The notes below the pieces were generated by a model. It was not told the DNA's origin. It worked only from the letters and a program-made list of their open reading frames with translations, and ran no database searches. DNA of 64,000 nucleotides from Candidatus Kuenenia stuttgartensis (GTDB lineage Bacteria; Planctomycetota; Planctomycetia; Planctomycetales; Planctomycetaceae). This document shows, piece by piece, positions 27,225-36,144 of the stretch (position 1 is its first letter; every line of letters begins with the position of its first letter). The stretch is taken from contig CAMAVB010000007.1 of assembly GCA_945861465.1 (NCBI GenBank), positions 1 to 64,000 on the forward strand. Reading direction: 5' to 3'. The translations under genes were made by a program, and so were the position numbers.

Positions 27225-28506
27225 TGATGTCCAGCGTCCTCACTGCCAGTTCGCGAACCCGGCATTCTTTTACGTCGCTGGACAATCCGGAGCCGTGCAG
27301 TCGCGGTCCCTTGCCTCCGTAGTGGAACGTCAGATCCTGTTCCGTGAGCGATTCGCGGACCAGAAAACGATCAAAGCTACCTTCCAGATATCGAATGTCC
27401 GGCACGTTGCAGGCGAAGTGGCGGCCGGCGGCAGAGAGAATCCCCGTCTCACCAACCTGACACCCCAGTTGATAACCGATGCCATGCTGACGCGCCAATG
27501 CGACGAGTTCAAGTGACCGCGATATCCCGCCGCATTTGGAAAGCCGAATATTGAACAAATCACACCATTGGCCAACGATTGCACGCTCGGCGTCTTCCCG
27601 GCAGCACAGGGATTCGTCGAGCATGATGGGGACGTGGATTTCCGATCGTACCTGCCTGAGCCCCGCCACTTCACGATGCGGGACTGGTTGTTCGAGGCTG
27701 GTTGGCAGAAATGGCATCAGCGGAGCAATTTTTGAAGCCACTTCATCGCAATACCATGCTTCATTTGCATCCAGTCGCAGGTTCACTTTGCGTCCGACAA
27801 TCCTCCGCACACGTCGCAGCAAATCAACGTCACTGATGCCATCGGCGCCTACCTTGACTTTCACCTGACGAAACGCAAACAACTTCATTTTTAATGCCGA
27901 GATCCACTGACCTCGCGGCGTCATGGAAGTGATTGCACCGCTGTAGAAAACCTCATTGACCGGTCTGCCCTGGACTTGCCGGAACGCGCTAGCGTTCGGT
28001 TCGTCTGGTCTTTCGGGAGACCGTGGGCTAGCGCCCGGCGGCTGATGTATTGATCTATTCTCAACGGTCGCTTGCCTCAAGGCGGGATGTTGCAGAATGA
28101 AATCGCCCAGACTGATCTGATCTGCACGGCACGCGGCATCAAGGATCGCGAGTTCCAGTGCACACCGGACGGAGTTGCCGAAACTTTCGCGAACGTCGAT
28201 GCCCTCATCAGCCGCCACATCTGCGAATCGAAAGTCATCGATCGCAAGGCTGGCATCGGAGGCACAGGAAAACGTGGCATCGCGGAGCGGTGTAAAGTCG
28301 GTCTGTTCCAGATGCCGCCAGACGGAATCCATTGATTCGCCCGTCACATACGGTCGCGGCAGCCCTTCGCCCCAGCCGCAGCTTCCGTCGTCCATTACGC
28401 AGCGCAGGATGAGCGTTTCGTTTGCTCGACGTTCGTGCGATGCATGGCGCACGGGCTTCCTCAAGGCGATGGGAATCTGAAATGCGGTAAGACGATGAAT
28501 TCGCAT
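27193..28506 (-). CDS. Enolase-superfamily enzyme (mandelate racemase/muconate lactonizing type) with palindrome insertion
   Basis: A 437-residue cytoplasmic enzyme. The capping domain begins MRIHRLTAFQIPIALRKPV with GWGEGLPRPYVTGES. The barrel then shows the catalytic KxK (QVKVKVGAD), metal ligands LRLDANEAWY, LEQPV and IMLDESL, and the final base Lys in IRLSKCGGI, so all key residues of the MLE/dipeptide-epimerase subgroup are present. Between the capping domain and VNEVFYSGAITS lies a Pro/Ser/Arg-rich stretch of about 28 residues (GASPRSPERPDEPNAS). Its DNA is a palindromic repeat inserted in frame (27975-28055). The substrate may be a muconate-like lactone, an O-succinylbenzoate-type compound or a dipeptide. 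Confidence 0.88.
   Translation of the reverse strand: MRIHRLTAFQIPIALRKPVRHASHERRANETLILRCVMDDGSCGWGEGLPRPYVTGESMDSVWRHLEQTDFTPLRDATFSCASDASLAIDDFRFADVAADEGIDVRESFGNSVRCALELAILDAACRADQISLGDFILQHPALRQATVENRSIHQPPGASPRSPERPDEPNASAFRQVQGRPVNEVFYSGAITSMTPRGQWISALKMKLFAFRQVKVKVGADGISDVDLLRRVRRIVGRKVNLRLDANEAWYCDEVASKIAPLMPFLPTSLEQPVPHREVAGLRQVRSEIHVPIMLDESLCCREDAERAIVGQWCDLFNIRLSKCGGISRSLELVALARQHGIGYQLGCQVGETGILSAAGRHFACNVPDIRYLEGSFDRFLVRESLTEQDLTFHYGGKGPRLHGSGLSSDVKECRVRELAVRTLDIIVPSNDPATS
27975..28055. repeat. In-frame palindromic repeat inside the enolase-superfamily gene
   Basis: Two GCTAGC-centred palindromes (GAACGCGCTAGCGTTCGG near 27982, and CCGTGGGCTAGCGCCCGG from 28021) flank GGTCTTTCGGGAGACC, a small hairpin. 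Reading through in the gene's frame adds a hydrophilic Pro/Arg/Ser segment and no stop. Confidence 0.65.
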
Positions 28507-28599
28507 AGGCTCAAGCCGACTTGAATTCGGCGAATATGTTACAACTTGCCCGGATGGTGAAAGCGATGGTGGGCTAGTGCGTTGTCCAACGTGCTTTGA

Positions 28600-28665
28600 T
28601 GTGTGCCACTGGCTCTGCCAGTGTTCTCCATTCGCATGAAACACTGGCGGAGCCAGTGGCACACA
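28600..28665. repeat. TGTGTGCCACTGGC inverted repeat, copy 1
   Basis: Arms TGTGTGCCACTGGCTCTGCC... (28600-28625) and the near-complement 28640-28665 form a 26-bp hairpin with a 14-nt loop. A second copy is at 39166-39231. It fills most of the divergent region between the enolase-superfamily gene (-) and the hydrolase gene (+). Confidence 0.85.
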
Positions 28666-28793
28666 GACCATCAATACATCACTGACAAAGCACTGGCAGA
28701 CGACACCCCCCACGGATTTGTCCCACCATCTAATTCACCAACGGCACGAGGCCGTTGAGGTCGACAGTTAAACAGTCGAACTAAGGACTCTAC

Positions 28794-29651
28794 ATGCCCA
28801 ATCAAGAACTTACGACCGGCGACGGTGTTTCTATCCACATGTTCGAACTGAAATCCGGTGACGGCCGCGACGTGCTCATGTTGCACGGAGTTGCCAGAGC
28901 CGGGCGGACTTTCTCCGGGTTTGCCGCCATGCTGCCGGATCAGCTGCGAATTTCGGCGATTGATTTTCGAGGCCACGGTCAGTCGGGTCGCGCTGACATG
29001 CGATATCATGTGACGGATTACGTCCACGATGCAGTAGCCGCTCTGGAAGCGATCGGTCGCCCGACGATCGTCTACGGTCATTCGCTGGGGTCGCTCGTCG
29101 CAGCCGCAGTGGCCGCTCAAATGCCCGATGCGGTGTCGGCGATGATACTTGAAGATCCGCCGTCGCTGGGGTATTGGCAAAACCTTGAAGCGACAAACTA
29201 TCATCCGACGTTTGTGGCCATGCGGCAATGGGCCGGTCGCATGGATCTTTCGTCACACGAAATCGCATCGCAACTGAGAGATGTCCCCATGAAGCCCACG
29301 GCGGATGGCAGAACGATGAAACTTGGCGAGGTTCGCGACGCAGTTTCTCTGCGATTTACGGCAAGCTGTGTCCGGCAACTCGACCCCAACGTCATCAGGA
29401 CAATTCTGGAAGACGACTGGCAGAAAGGCTACAACGCAGAGTCAATCTTCAAGGCGATCCGATGCCCTACCCTGCTCCTTCGGGGCAACACGGCGTTGGG
29501 AGGCATGCTGCCCGCTGACGATGCTGATCGCCTCGTCAGCCAGTTGTCCGACTGCACGCGGATTGATTTTCCGACCGCCGGGCATCTGCTGCACTGGCAG
29601 ATGAGAAACGAAGCATCTTTACAGACAGCCGCATTCCTCGAATCGCTGTGA
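28794..29651 (+). CDS. Alpha/beta hydrolase
   Basis: A 285-residue alpha/beta-hydrolase fold protein. Visible are the oxyanion segment [24 protein letters not shown], the nucleophile elbow [13 protein letters not shown] (Ser near residue 101) and the terminal catalytic His in [10 protein letters not shown]. There is no signal peptide, so it is cytoplasmic. The fold alone does not tell the substrate (ester, epoxide, haloalkane or lactone). A DJ-1/PfpI gene starts 77 bp downstream on the same strand and may share the transcript. Confidence 0.9.
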   Translation: MPNQELTTGDGVSIHMFELKSGDGRDVLMLHGVARAGRTFSGFAAMLPDQLRISAIDFRGHGQSGRADMRYHVTDYVHDAVAALEAIGRPTIVYGHSLGSLVAAAVAAQMPDAVSAMILEDPPSLGYWQNLEATNYHPTFVAMRQWAGRMDLSSHEIASQLRDVPMKPTADGRTMKLGEVRDAVSLRFTASCVRQLDPNVIRTILEDDWQKGYNAESIFKAIRCPTLLLRGNTALGGMLPADDADRLVSQLSDCTRIDFPTAGHLLHWQMRNEASLQTAAFLESL

Positions 29652-29727
29652 GGTGTGCAGAGATGCGACAATTTCAGCCCGGATGGCTGTTTCAGGACCA
29701 TTCACAATCAACAATCAGGAATTTCAG

Positions 29728-30300
29728 ATGATCCCAAAACGTGTACTGTTTCTCGCAGGAGACTTCGTAGAGGACTACGAGATCATGGTTCCGTATCAGA
29801 CTTTGTTGACCGTCGGGGTTCAGGTCGATGTTGTTTGTCCTGATAAAAAATCGGGGGACAGGATCCGCACGGCGATTCACGATTTCGAAGGCGATCAGAC
29901 ATACAGCGAAAAGCCTGGCCATAATTTTACGCTGAACGCAGACTTCGCCACGGTCAAAGAATCCGACTACGACGGGCTGTTGATTCCGGGTGGAAGGGCA
30001 CCAGAATATCTGCGACTTAACATGCGTGTCCTCGAAATCGTGCGTGTGTTCGACAAATCGAATAAGCCGATCGCCGCCATTTGTCACGGAATGCAGATTC
30101 TCACGGCGGCGGGCATCGTGAAAGGCCGGACGTGTACGGCGTATCCGGCGTGTGGTCCTGAGATCATGCTGGCTGGCGGAACGTATTCCCAAATTGCCAT
30201 CGACAAGGCTCTCGTTGATAAGAATCTTGTGACTGCCCCAGCATGGCCAGCTCACCCCGATTTTTGTCGAGAATTCCTCAAATTGCTGGGAGTTTTGTAG
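29728..30300 (+). CDS. DJ-1/PfpI family protein
   Basis: A 190-residue protein with the class I glutamine-amidotransferase-like fold. It has the N-terminal strand [20 protein letters not shown], with the conserved Glu, [13 protein letters not shown], and the nucleophile elbow [13 protein letters not shown] with its Cys. The start at 29728 has an AGGA 9-12 bases upstream and gives the typical family length. Members act as cysteine-dependent chaperones, deglycases or amidases; the exact role cannot be told from sequence. Confidence 0.9.
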   Translation: MIPKRVLFLAGDFVEDYEIMVPYQTLLTVGVQVDVVCPDKKSGDRIRTAIHDFEGDQTYSEKPGHNFTLNADFATVKESDYDGLLIPGGRAPEYLRLNMRVLEIVRVFDKSNKPIAAICHGMQILTAAGIVKGRTCTAYPACGPEIMLAGGTYSQIAIDKALVDKNLVTAPAWPAHPDFCREFLKLLGVL

Positions 30301-30383
30301 GTCAACTTTCAAAAACTCACGCTGTCCTGAACATGAGAACACATTCCAAAATCGCGAAGTGAGCCGACGGGCAAATTGACGAC

Positions 30384-30412
30384 TTGACAGGTTCATCCAA
30401 TCGGCGTGTAAT
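30384..30412 (+). promoter_or_regulatory. Sigma-70-type promoter candidate
   Basis: TTGACA (30384-30389), a 17-nt spacer, then TGTAAT (30407-30412). This is a near-consensus pair in the 390-bp gap before the ketoacyl-synthase gene. It would give a leader of about 270 nt, which contains a TCATCGG/CCGATGA hairpin (30601-30624). The rest of the gap shows no gene. Confidence 0.45.
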
Positions 30413-30690
30413 CACCAGCGTGAAAGTTCTGTGATTGGGTACTGGAGCGGGGATGCTTTGTATTCGAAGACAGAATTTGCCGACATCATTGAAAGCTGGA
30501 TCGCCGATACATTTCTTTGCGGGGGCAAAGAGACGTAGAGGATAAAGCGGGATGTCGCATATGATCAGCCTTGAGTTCGTGGGGAAACAGGGCCGGTCTT
30601 TCATCGGCATGGATTTTCCGATGAATCCAAGATGGGTCACATCTGCAAAGCATTGAGTCGCGATGCGGGTGTCTGATGTGAGGCGTTACC

Positions 30691-31977
30691 ATGGCTGGGC
30701 GCAACAGAATCCGCGTTGTTGTGACGGGTGTCGGTGTGGTGTCACCCATTGGCATCGGCAATGAAAATTTCTGGAACAGTCTTGTGCACAGTCGGTCCGG
30801 GATCGACTTTCTGCAATCGATGCCGTCGGATGGACTGCCTTCGGCATTTGGTGCCGAAGTTCGCGATTTTCATCCTGCCGACTATCTGCGCGACAAGAAA
30901 TTCGTGAAAGTGATGACTCGGGCGATTCAGTTGGGCGTTGCATCGTCCAATCTGGCGGTGAAGGATTCGTGTTTGGCAGCCGGGATGGTGGATCCTGAAC
31001 GATTTGGCGTTGTCTTCGGTTCCGGGCGAATGACCTGTCACCCCAGTGAACTCGCTGCCGCCGTTGAAGTTTGCCGCGCTGAAGGTGGCATTGACTTCGG
31101 TAAATGGGGGCAGGAAGCACTGGCTGAAATCGCTCCCTTGTGGTTGCTGCGTCAGATGCCGAACATGCCTGCCAGCCACGTTTCTATCGATCACAATGCC
31201 TGCGGTCCCAATAATACGATTACCTGCCGCGACGCATCGGCGTTGCTGGCGTTGTCGGAAGCGGTACGCGTGATCGAAGCTGATCGAGCCGACTGCATGA
31301 TAGTGGGTGCCTGCAGTTCGAACATTCATCCGGTGGACATAGCCAAGTTCCATAGCTTTGAAGGTTTGTCTCGTCGATCGGATGATCCAAAACGCGCCTG
31401 CCGACCGTTCGACTTCGAACGGGAAGGTGCAGTTGTGGGTGAAGGTGCGGCTTCGTTCATGGTGGAGAGCTATGAACACGCTGTCGCACGCGGTGCGGAA
31501 ATCTACGCAGAAATTCTCGGCACAGGCGCAGGTTGCGACGGACGTGGTGCGGCGAATGAAGCCGCTGGCCTGGGTCTTGTGCGAGCCATGGAATCGGCGT
31601 TGCGACAATCAGGCGTCCGCCCGAATGAGCTGGGCCACATCAATGCTCAGGGTAAGAGCACTCAGCCGGATGACATTGTCGAAGCAAGAGCCTATCATCG
31701 TGTGCTTGGCGATTACATTATGAACGTTCCCGTGACGGCATTGAAAAGTTATGTCGGTCATTTTGATGCGGGTGCCGGTGCCGTTGAACTCGCCGGGACT
31801 TTGTTATCTTTGAAGAACGGCTATGTCCCGGCCACACTCAATTACGAGATCCCCGACCCGCGCTGTGGTCTGAACGTGGTGCGTGGCGAGGCTGTTCGCA
31901 TGAGAAACCGCACTGCTGTGACAGTCAATCGCACAGCGATGGGCCAAAGTGCTGCAGCGGTTCTGCGGGCGATCTGA
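30691..31977 (+). CDS. Beta-ketoacyl-ACP synthase family protein with altered active site
   Basis: A 428-residue thiolase-fold condensing enzyme of the FabF/KAS-II group (VVVTGVGVVSPIGIGNENFW, GEGAASFMVE). The nucleophile is present in IDHNACGPNNT (Cys171), and the second catalytic His and Lys in LKSYVGHFDAGAGAVE (Lys352, His357). The first catalytic His, normally in NAHGTST, is replaced by Gln in INAQGKST (Gln320). A Cys-Gln-His site should weaken decarboxylation, so it may condense unusual substrates or work without malonyl decarboxylation. No ACP or reductase gene is beside it. The start at 30691 is the first in-frame ATG of the conserved region. Confidence 0.88.
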   Translation: MAGRNRIRVVVTGVGVVSPIGIGNENFWNSLVHSRSGIDFLQSMPSDGLPSAFGAEVRDFHPADYLRDKKFVKVMTRAIQLGVASSNLAVKDSCLAAGMVDPERFGVVFGSGRMTCHPSELAAAVEVCRAEGGIDFGKWGQEALAEIAPLWLLRQMPNMPASHVSIDHNACGPNNTITCRDASALLALSEAVRVIEADRADCMIVGACSSNIHPVDIAKFHSFEGLSRRSDDPKRACRPFDFEREGAVVGEGAASFMVESYEHAVARGAEIYAEILGTGAGCDGRGAANEAAGLGLVRAMESALRQSGVRPNELGHINAQGKSTQPDDIVEARAYHRVLGDYIMNVPVTALKSYVGHFDAGAGAVELAGTLLSLKNGYVPATLNYEIPDPRCGLNVVRGEAVRMRNRTAVTVNRTAMGQSAAAVLRAI

Positions 31978-32001
31978 GTTCGCAGGTCAATCTGTCAATT
32001 T

Positions 32002-32033
32002 GTAGGGTGGGACCAGCGGAGCGCAGGCCCACC
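32002..32033. repeat. GTAGGGTGGGACC palindromic half-element
   Basis: GTAGGGTGGGACC...GGCCCACC, a short hairpin-type element between the ketoacyl-synthase gene and the DUF4838 gene. It resembles the GTAGGGTG-type hairpin at 35916-35993 at its 5' end. Confidence 0.45.
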
Positions 32034-32073
32034 AGGTTGATGTCAGCGACAAGGAAGTCGCAAAGGCTGCTGA

Positions 32074-34356
32074 ATGAAACCTTGTTGGCTGATCGCCGTA
32101 CTTGCTTGCGCTGTTCTGTCGGAAAGCGTTGAGGGCCAAACTCGCATCATAGACGACGGTGCCGCGGAATGTGAGATTGTCGTGCCATCGGATGGCGGTG
32201 GCGTCGTTGTGCGGCGTGCAGCTGCAGAAATTGCGAAGTATCTTAAAAGAATGTCCGGCGCGGATGTTGGAATCGTTCGTGAAGGTGAGGCAACGCAGTC
32301 AATTGCACTCCACATCGGTCCCACGACAGTCGCACAGCGAAATGTTCCTCAGGATCTGACGCAGCACTCCGAGCGATTTGTCATCCAGTCCGTTCCGGAA
32401 GGTGTTGTCATTTGCGGCGGCAGTGACCGAGGAACATTGTACGGAGCCTACCGCTTTCTCGAAGCACTGGGGTGTCGCTGGCTGACTCATAATCCGGACG
32501 ACGAAATTGTTCCAAATCTGCCTGCAATCGATGTTCCCGAGCTGTCCGTTGACTCACGCCCGGCCTTTGACTGGCGGCTGTTCAAGGGATATCAGCCCTA
32601 CCTGGAACCCTGGGGTCTAAAGCTGGGAATGAATGGCTTCTTTCCGCCTGAAACAGCCAGTAAGAACGGGATGGCTCTGTTCTTGCCCTCACAGGCACGC
32701 GACGTTCATACGTTTTCGCAATTGATTCCCGCTTCAAAGTACTTTGCAGGACATCCCGACTGGTTCATGAACGCGGATGGGCAACGCACGAAAACCCTCG
32801 CAGACGTCGGAGGACAGTTGTGTTTGACTGCGCCGGGTTTAATTGAAGAATTTACCAGTCGCGTTCGCGAGATCTTTGATGCCGACTCCAATTGCCGGGT
32901 TGTTTCCATCACTCCGAACGATGGTTTCGGCTGGTGCAAGTGTACTCGATGCATCGAGCTGGATCGTCGGCTGTGCGGAGGCCGAGCCACGCGAGTCGAT
33001 TTAGGCCGCGACGAGCCATTCGTTGGAGATCGACTCTTTTGGTTCGGCAATGAAGTCGCTCTTCGAATTGCCGAGTCACATCCGGATCACAATCTGCTCA
33101 TGCTTGCGTATTTGAACTACGTTGAGCCTCCGGATTCTGTGCGACCTGTCCCTGGCCTTGTCCCGTTTGTATGCCATTATGTTCCGGCTGATTACAGTCG
33201 CGCAATATCGGATCCGTCGTCAGAGGCCAATCGCCAGTTCAATGAGTTACTGCTCAAATGGCGAGAGCTTTCGCCGGACATGACGGTTTACAGCTATGTC
33301 GGCAAGTCCATGTGGTGGAACCTTCCGCGACCGATCCTGCAGAACTTTGCGTCCGATATCAAGTACTTTCATACGTTGGGCATTCGACGGTATTTCTGCC
33401 AGAGTCCGCTGTCTGATTGGGCTCTTGACGGTCCGCTGTACTACGTGCTTACCAAATTGCTTTGGGATCCTGAAGCGAATCCGCAAACACTTACTGATGA
33501 GTGGATCAAGGGAATGTTTGGTCCGGCAGCAGACGAGATGACGACGTTTTACGCATGCGTTGAAAAATCGATAAAGAAGACGGGCAGACCTTACAGTGAC
33601 GATCCACCGAGACAGGTTCCGGGGCTGTATGATCGAGTCGAACTGGGACTGGCACTGCGGGCGATTGAACGCGCAGAGAAGGTCTCGGCTCCCGAAAACG
33701 TCCGAGCCCGAGTCAATCGCGTTGCCCAAACATTTCGCAATGGCTACTGGATGATTCGATGTCTTGAAGAGGATAAGCTTGGCCCGCCGCCCATTGCAAA
33801 GGGATTGTTTTACACGGGACTTTCAGTGACATTCATGGGATGTATGCTTGCCTTTCGTCGGCAGTCCTCCGCACGGCGCCATGGGTTGAGGAGTTCTCCG
33901 TCGTTCTGGCTGATGATCTCGATCATGATGATGCTCCTGATCGCAGATCGCGCGCTCAACCTCCGAGAATCGGTGATTGAGATACTGAGAAGCTTTGTGG
34001 AGTCACAGGATTGGTATCGGAGCCGAAACGTTCGCCGTACCGTTTTGGTCACCATTGCAGGTGTCGGAGGAGTCCTGGTCGTGGGTGCCCTTATCCTGTC
34101 TGCGTTCGGGCAACTGAAGAAAAACTCGCCTGCGTTAGTTGGCGTAATCTTACTTAGTGGCTTTTTCCTCGTTCGAGCGACTTCGTTCCACCAGGCGGAT
34201 GGGCCGTCTCCATTTCACCGATTCGACGCCGCGTTTCGGCAATCGTGTGCAGGACTCAGCAGTCAATGGATTGTCGAACTGACGTCCATAACCACGATTG
34301 CCGCTTCGGCTCTGCTGACTTCGCGACGGTCTGACATCGTGAAGCCGAAGTTGTAA
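32074..34356 (+). CDS. DUF4838 glycosidase-like protein fused to a C-terminal membrane domain
   Basis: A 760-residue protein. A signal peptide (WLIAVLACAVLSESVEG) is followed by an alpha-glucuronidase/GH20-like N-domain (EIAKYLKRMSGADV, IALHIGPTT, GSDRGTLYGAYRFLEALGCR). The DUF4838 barrel has SITPNDGFGWCKCTRC and LMLAYLNYVEPP. From about residue 575 the chain changes to a polytopic membrane domain with at least four hydrophobic segments (FYTGLSVTFMGCMLAF, FWLMISIMMMLLIADRAL, VLVTIAGVGGVLVVGALIL, ALVGVILLSGFFLVRATSFH). The frame is continuous. Fusion of a putative polysaccharide-processing domain with such a membrane block is unusual; two ancestral genes may have joined. Confidence 0.85.
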   Translation: MKPCWLIAVLACAVLSESVEGQTRIIDDGAAECEIVVPSDGGGVVVRRAAAEIAKYLKRMSGADVGIVREGEATQSIALHIGPTTVAQRNVPQDLTQHSERFVIQSVPEGVVICGGSDRGTLYGAYRFLEALGCRWLTHNPDDEIVPNLPAIDVPELSVDSRPAFDWRLFKGYQPYLEPWGLKLGMNGFFPPETASKNGMALFLPSQARDVHTFSQLIPASKYFAGHPDWFMNADGQRTKTLADVGGQLCLTAPGLIEEFTSRVREIFDADSNCRVVSITPNDGFGWCKCTRCIELDRRLCGGRATRVDLGRDEPFVGDRLFWFGNEVALRIAESHPDHNLLMLAYLNYVEPPDSVRPVPGLVPFVCHYVPADYSRAISDPSSEANRQFNELLLKWRELSPDMTVYSYVGKSMWWNLPRPILQNFASDIKYFHTLGIRRYFCQSPLSDWALDGPLYYVLTKLLWDPEANPQTLTDEWIKGMFGPAADEMTTFYACVEKSIKKTGRPYSDDPPRQVPGLYDRVELGLALRAIERAEKVSAPENVRARVNRVAQTFRNGYWMIRCLEEDKLGPPPIAKGLFYTGLSVTFMGCMLAFRRQSSARRHGLRSSPSFWLMISIMMMLLIADRALNLRESVIEILRSFVESQDWYRSRNVRRTVLVTIAGVGGVLVVGALILSAFGQLKKNSPALVGVILLSGFFLVRATSFHQADGPSPFHRFDAAFRQSCAGLSSQWIVELTSITTIAASALLTSRRSDIVKPKL

Positions 34357-34424
34357 TGTTCTGAGCGCCGCGAACTTCGCTAAGGACTGAGACAGAAATA
34401 AGTGGGGCACGATTCCATCGTGAC

Positions 34425-34445
34425 GAGCACGTTAAAAACGTGCTC
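34425..34445. terminator. Hairpin between convergent genes
   Basis: A perfect 9-bp stem GAGCACGTT/AACGTGCTC with a 3-nt loop lies between the DUF4838 gene (+) and the antiporter gene (-). No long T-tract is present, so termination is possible but not certain. Confidence 0.45.
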
Positions 34446-34481
34446 CACGCCCGAAAGACGACAGTTAATGCTGCGCCGGTC

Positions 34482-35768
34482 CTACGCAATCAGCCAGAAA
34501 AACGCGATCGCCATCAAAGTGGGAGGGGTGGCTCCCAGCAGCAGCCCCACTGGGCTGAGTCCATTTTGACCAAACGCGCGAGACGATTGCAGGATTCCCG
34601 CTCCGGCCGGATTCGGGGCATTCGCGATCACGGTCAGACCACCGCCGGAAACGGCACCGGCGACCAGAGCATATTTGAGCTCATCCGAAATACCCTTGAC
34701 CTGTGTCCCGAGAAAAGTCAATGCAGCATTGTCGGTAATTGCCGTCAGACCTGTGGCACCAAAATACAGCTTAGTTGCGGTCATCTGGCTGTTATTGAGC
34801 AAGGGTTCAAGCCACCAGGATTGAGGCTTGCCGAGCGTGACCAGACCTGCAAGAAAAAATCCAACCAGCAGTCCTTCTCGCAGCTTTAGAGAATCCTGGT
34901 ACTCGTGAGTGGCTGTCACCAACCCCAGAAAGACCATGAAGATGCCAAAACAGATGTCTGGATGATGTGCAAATCCTACTACTGATGCGAGAAAAATGAG
35001 GTGTAGTGCCGTCAGCCACGGGGGTATTGGGTCAGACTTCGTGGTGTCCTGTTCAACAGCATTGAGCTGTTTCCAGAAGACGATGGTGATCAGCAGAGTC
35101 GAACACAGGCAACTTGCCGCTGCACGCCATCCAAACGTGGTGGCCATGAAGACGGTTCCCCAATTCCATGGGGTCGCCACCATCAACACCGGCGGAGCGG
35201 CAAAATGCGTCAAAGTGCCGCCGATCGAAACATTTACGAAAAGCAAACCAATCGTGGAATAGGCCAACACTTTGCCAATGTTGCCATCAAAATAACGTCG
35301 TTTCAGCAGCAACGCCAGCAGTGTCATGGCCGCCGGTTCTGTAATGAACGATCCAAACAGCGGGCCAAACGCAAGCGCCGCAAAGTAGAAAGAGACACTC
35401 TCTTTGAATGGCAGCAGTCGGGCAATCCACAGAATAATCGCCTCAGCCAGATTCACGATTGGGCGGGTTGCGGCCACCACCATCACGACAAGCACAAACT
35501 TCGGTTCGTTAAAACTGGCCTTCATCGTTTCGATGTACTCGATCGCAGCATGCAGCGAACGATTCAGAACGGCGATTCCAACGAACAGCGCCGCAGCCCA
35601 CAGACCGAAAACGACTTCCGTTTCAGCCAGAAAGTGCAACAGATTCTCGCCAATCGAGCCTTCCGGATACTTGTGAGCCCATTTCGCAAATTGCTTGACG
35701 CTAAACGTATGAACCACTGCGCACGTGAACAACACCGTGGCAAGTATTTGCTCGGAAGTTGGATTCAT
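34482..35768 (-). CDS. Putative Na+/H+ antiporter (PF07399-type)
   Basis: A 428-residue integral membrane protein with about 11 hydrophobic segments. Motifs include FLAETEVVFGLWAA near the N-terminus, FGPLFGSFITEPAAMTLLAL and SIGGTLTHFAAPPVLMVATP in the middle, and GATGLTAITDNAALTFLGTQ and IANAPNPAGAGIL towards the end. The charged and Asn/Pro residues within helices match the putative antiporter family PF07399, part of the ion-transporter superfamily. Cation specificity is inferred only. It is monocistronic, converging with the DUF4838 gene. Confidence 0.85.
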   Translation of the reverse strand: MNPTSEQILATVLFTCAVVHTFSVKQFAKWAHKYPEGSIGENLLHFLAETEVVFGLWAAALFVGIAVLNRSLHAAIEYIETMKASFNEPKFVLVVMVVAATRPIVNLAEAIILWIARLLPFKESVSFYFAALAFGPLFGSFITEPAAMTLLALLLKRRYFDGNIGKVLAYSTIGLLFVNVSIGGTLTHFAAPPVLMVATPWNWGTVFMATTFGWRAAASCLCSTLLITIVFWKQLNAVEQDTTKSDPIPPWLTALHLIFLASVVGFAHHPDICFGIFMVFLGLVTATHEYQDSLKLREGLLVGFFLAGLVTLGKPQSWWLEPLLNNSQMTATKLYFGATGLTAITDNAALTFLGTQVKGISDELKYALVAGAVSGGGLTVIANAPNPAGAGILQSSRAFGQNGLSPVGLLLGATPPTLMAIAFFWLIA

Positions 35769-35915
35769 AATCGATCATATCTCTCAAAAAGAGGACAGCA
35801 TACTGAAACGAGATTGACAGCGGAGCAGCGGGTTCCCGTTCGCTCTCGCCTCAGTGTAGGCAAAGGAACCCAGCATTTCGAACGAACGATGACTGTTCCC
35901 GTTGTTGCGGCAGTC

Positions 35916-35993
35916 GTAGGGTGTGACAAGCAACGCGCAGGCATACCATATCACCGGTCTGGTGTGCCTGCGCTGCCGCTTGTCACACCCTAC
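35916..35993. repeat. Long hairpin repeat, GTAGGGTGTGAC type
   Basis: GTAGGGTGTGACAAGC at 35916 pairs with GCTTGTCACACCCTAC ending at 35993, and GCGCAGGCA pairs with TGCCTGCGC inside. There is an interior bulge and a loop of about 20 nt. It occupies the middle of the 35769-36144 gap; nothing else gene-like is seen there. Confidence 0.85.
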
Positions 35994-36144
35994 AAATTCA
36001 GAAATTAGCCAGTCGTGCGTAAAACACAGAAACCGTTACTTTCGAAGCGGCCGCATGTTAGAATGCCTTGTGCAACGTGAATCGCTGATAATCGGCGTGC
36101 AAACTGCTTGGAAGCGTTGTCGGTTCAAATGGAGAATATTGCAC

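Noticed and set aside
35205-36008. 267-codon plus-strand frame opposite the antiporter gene
   Set aside because: Gln/Arg/His-rich antisense shadow of a well-supported membrane protein; no domain and no start signal.
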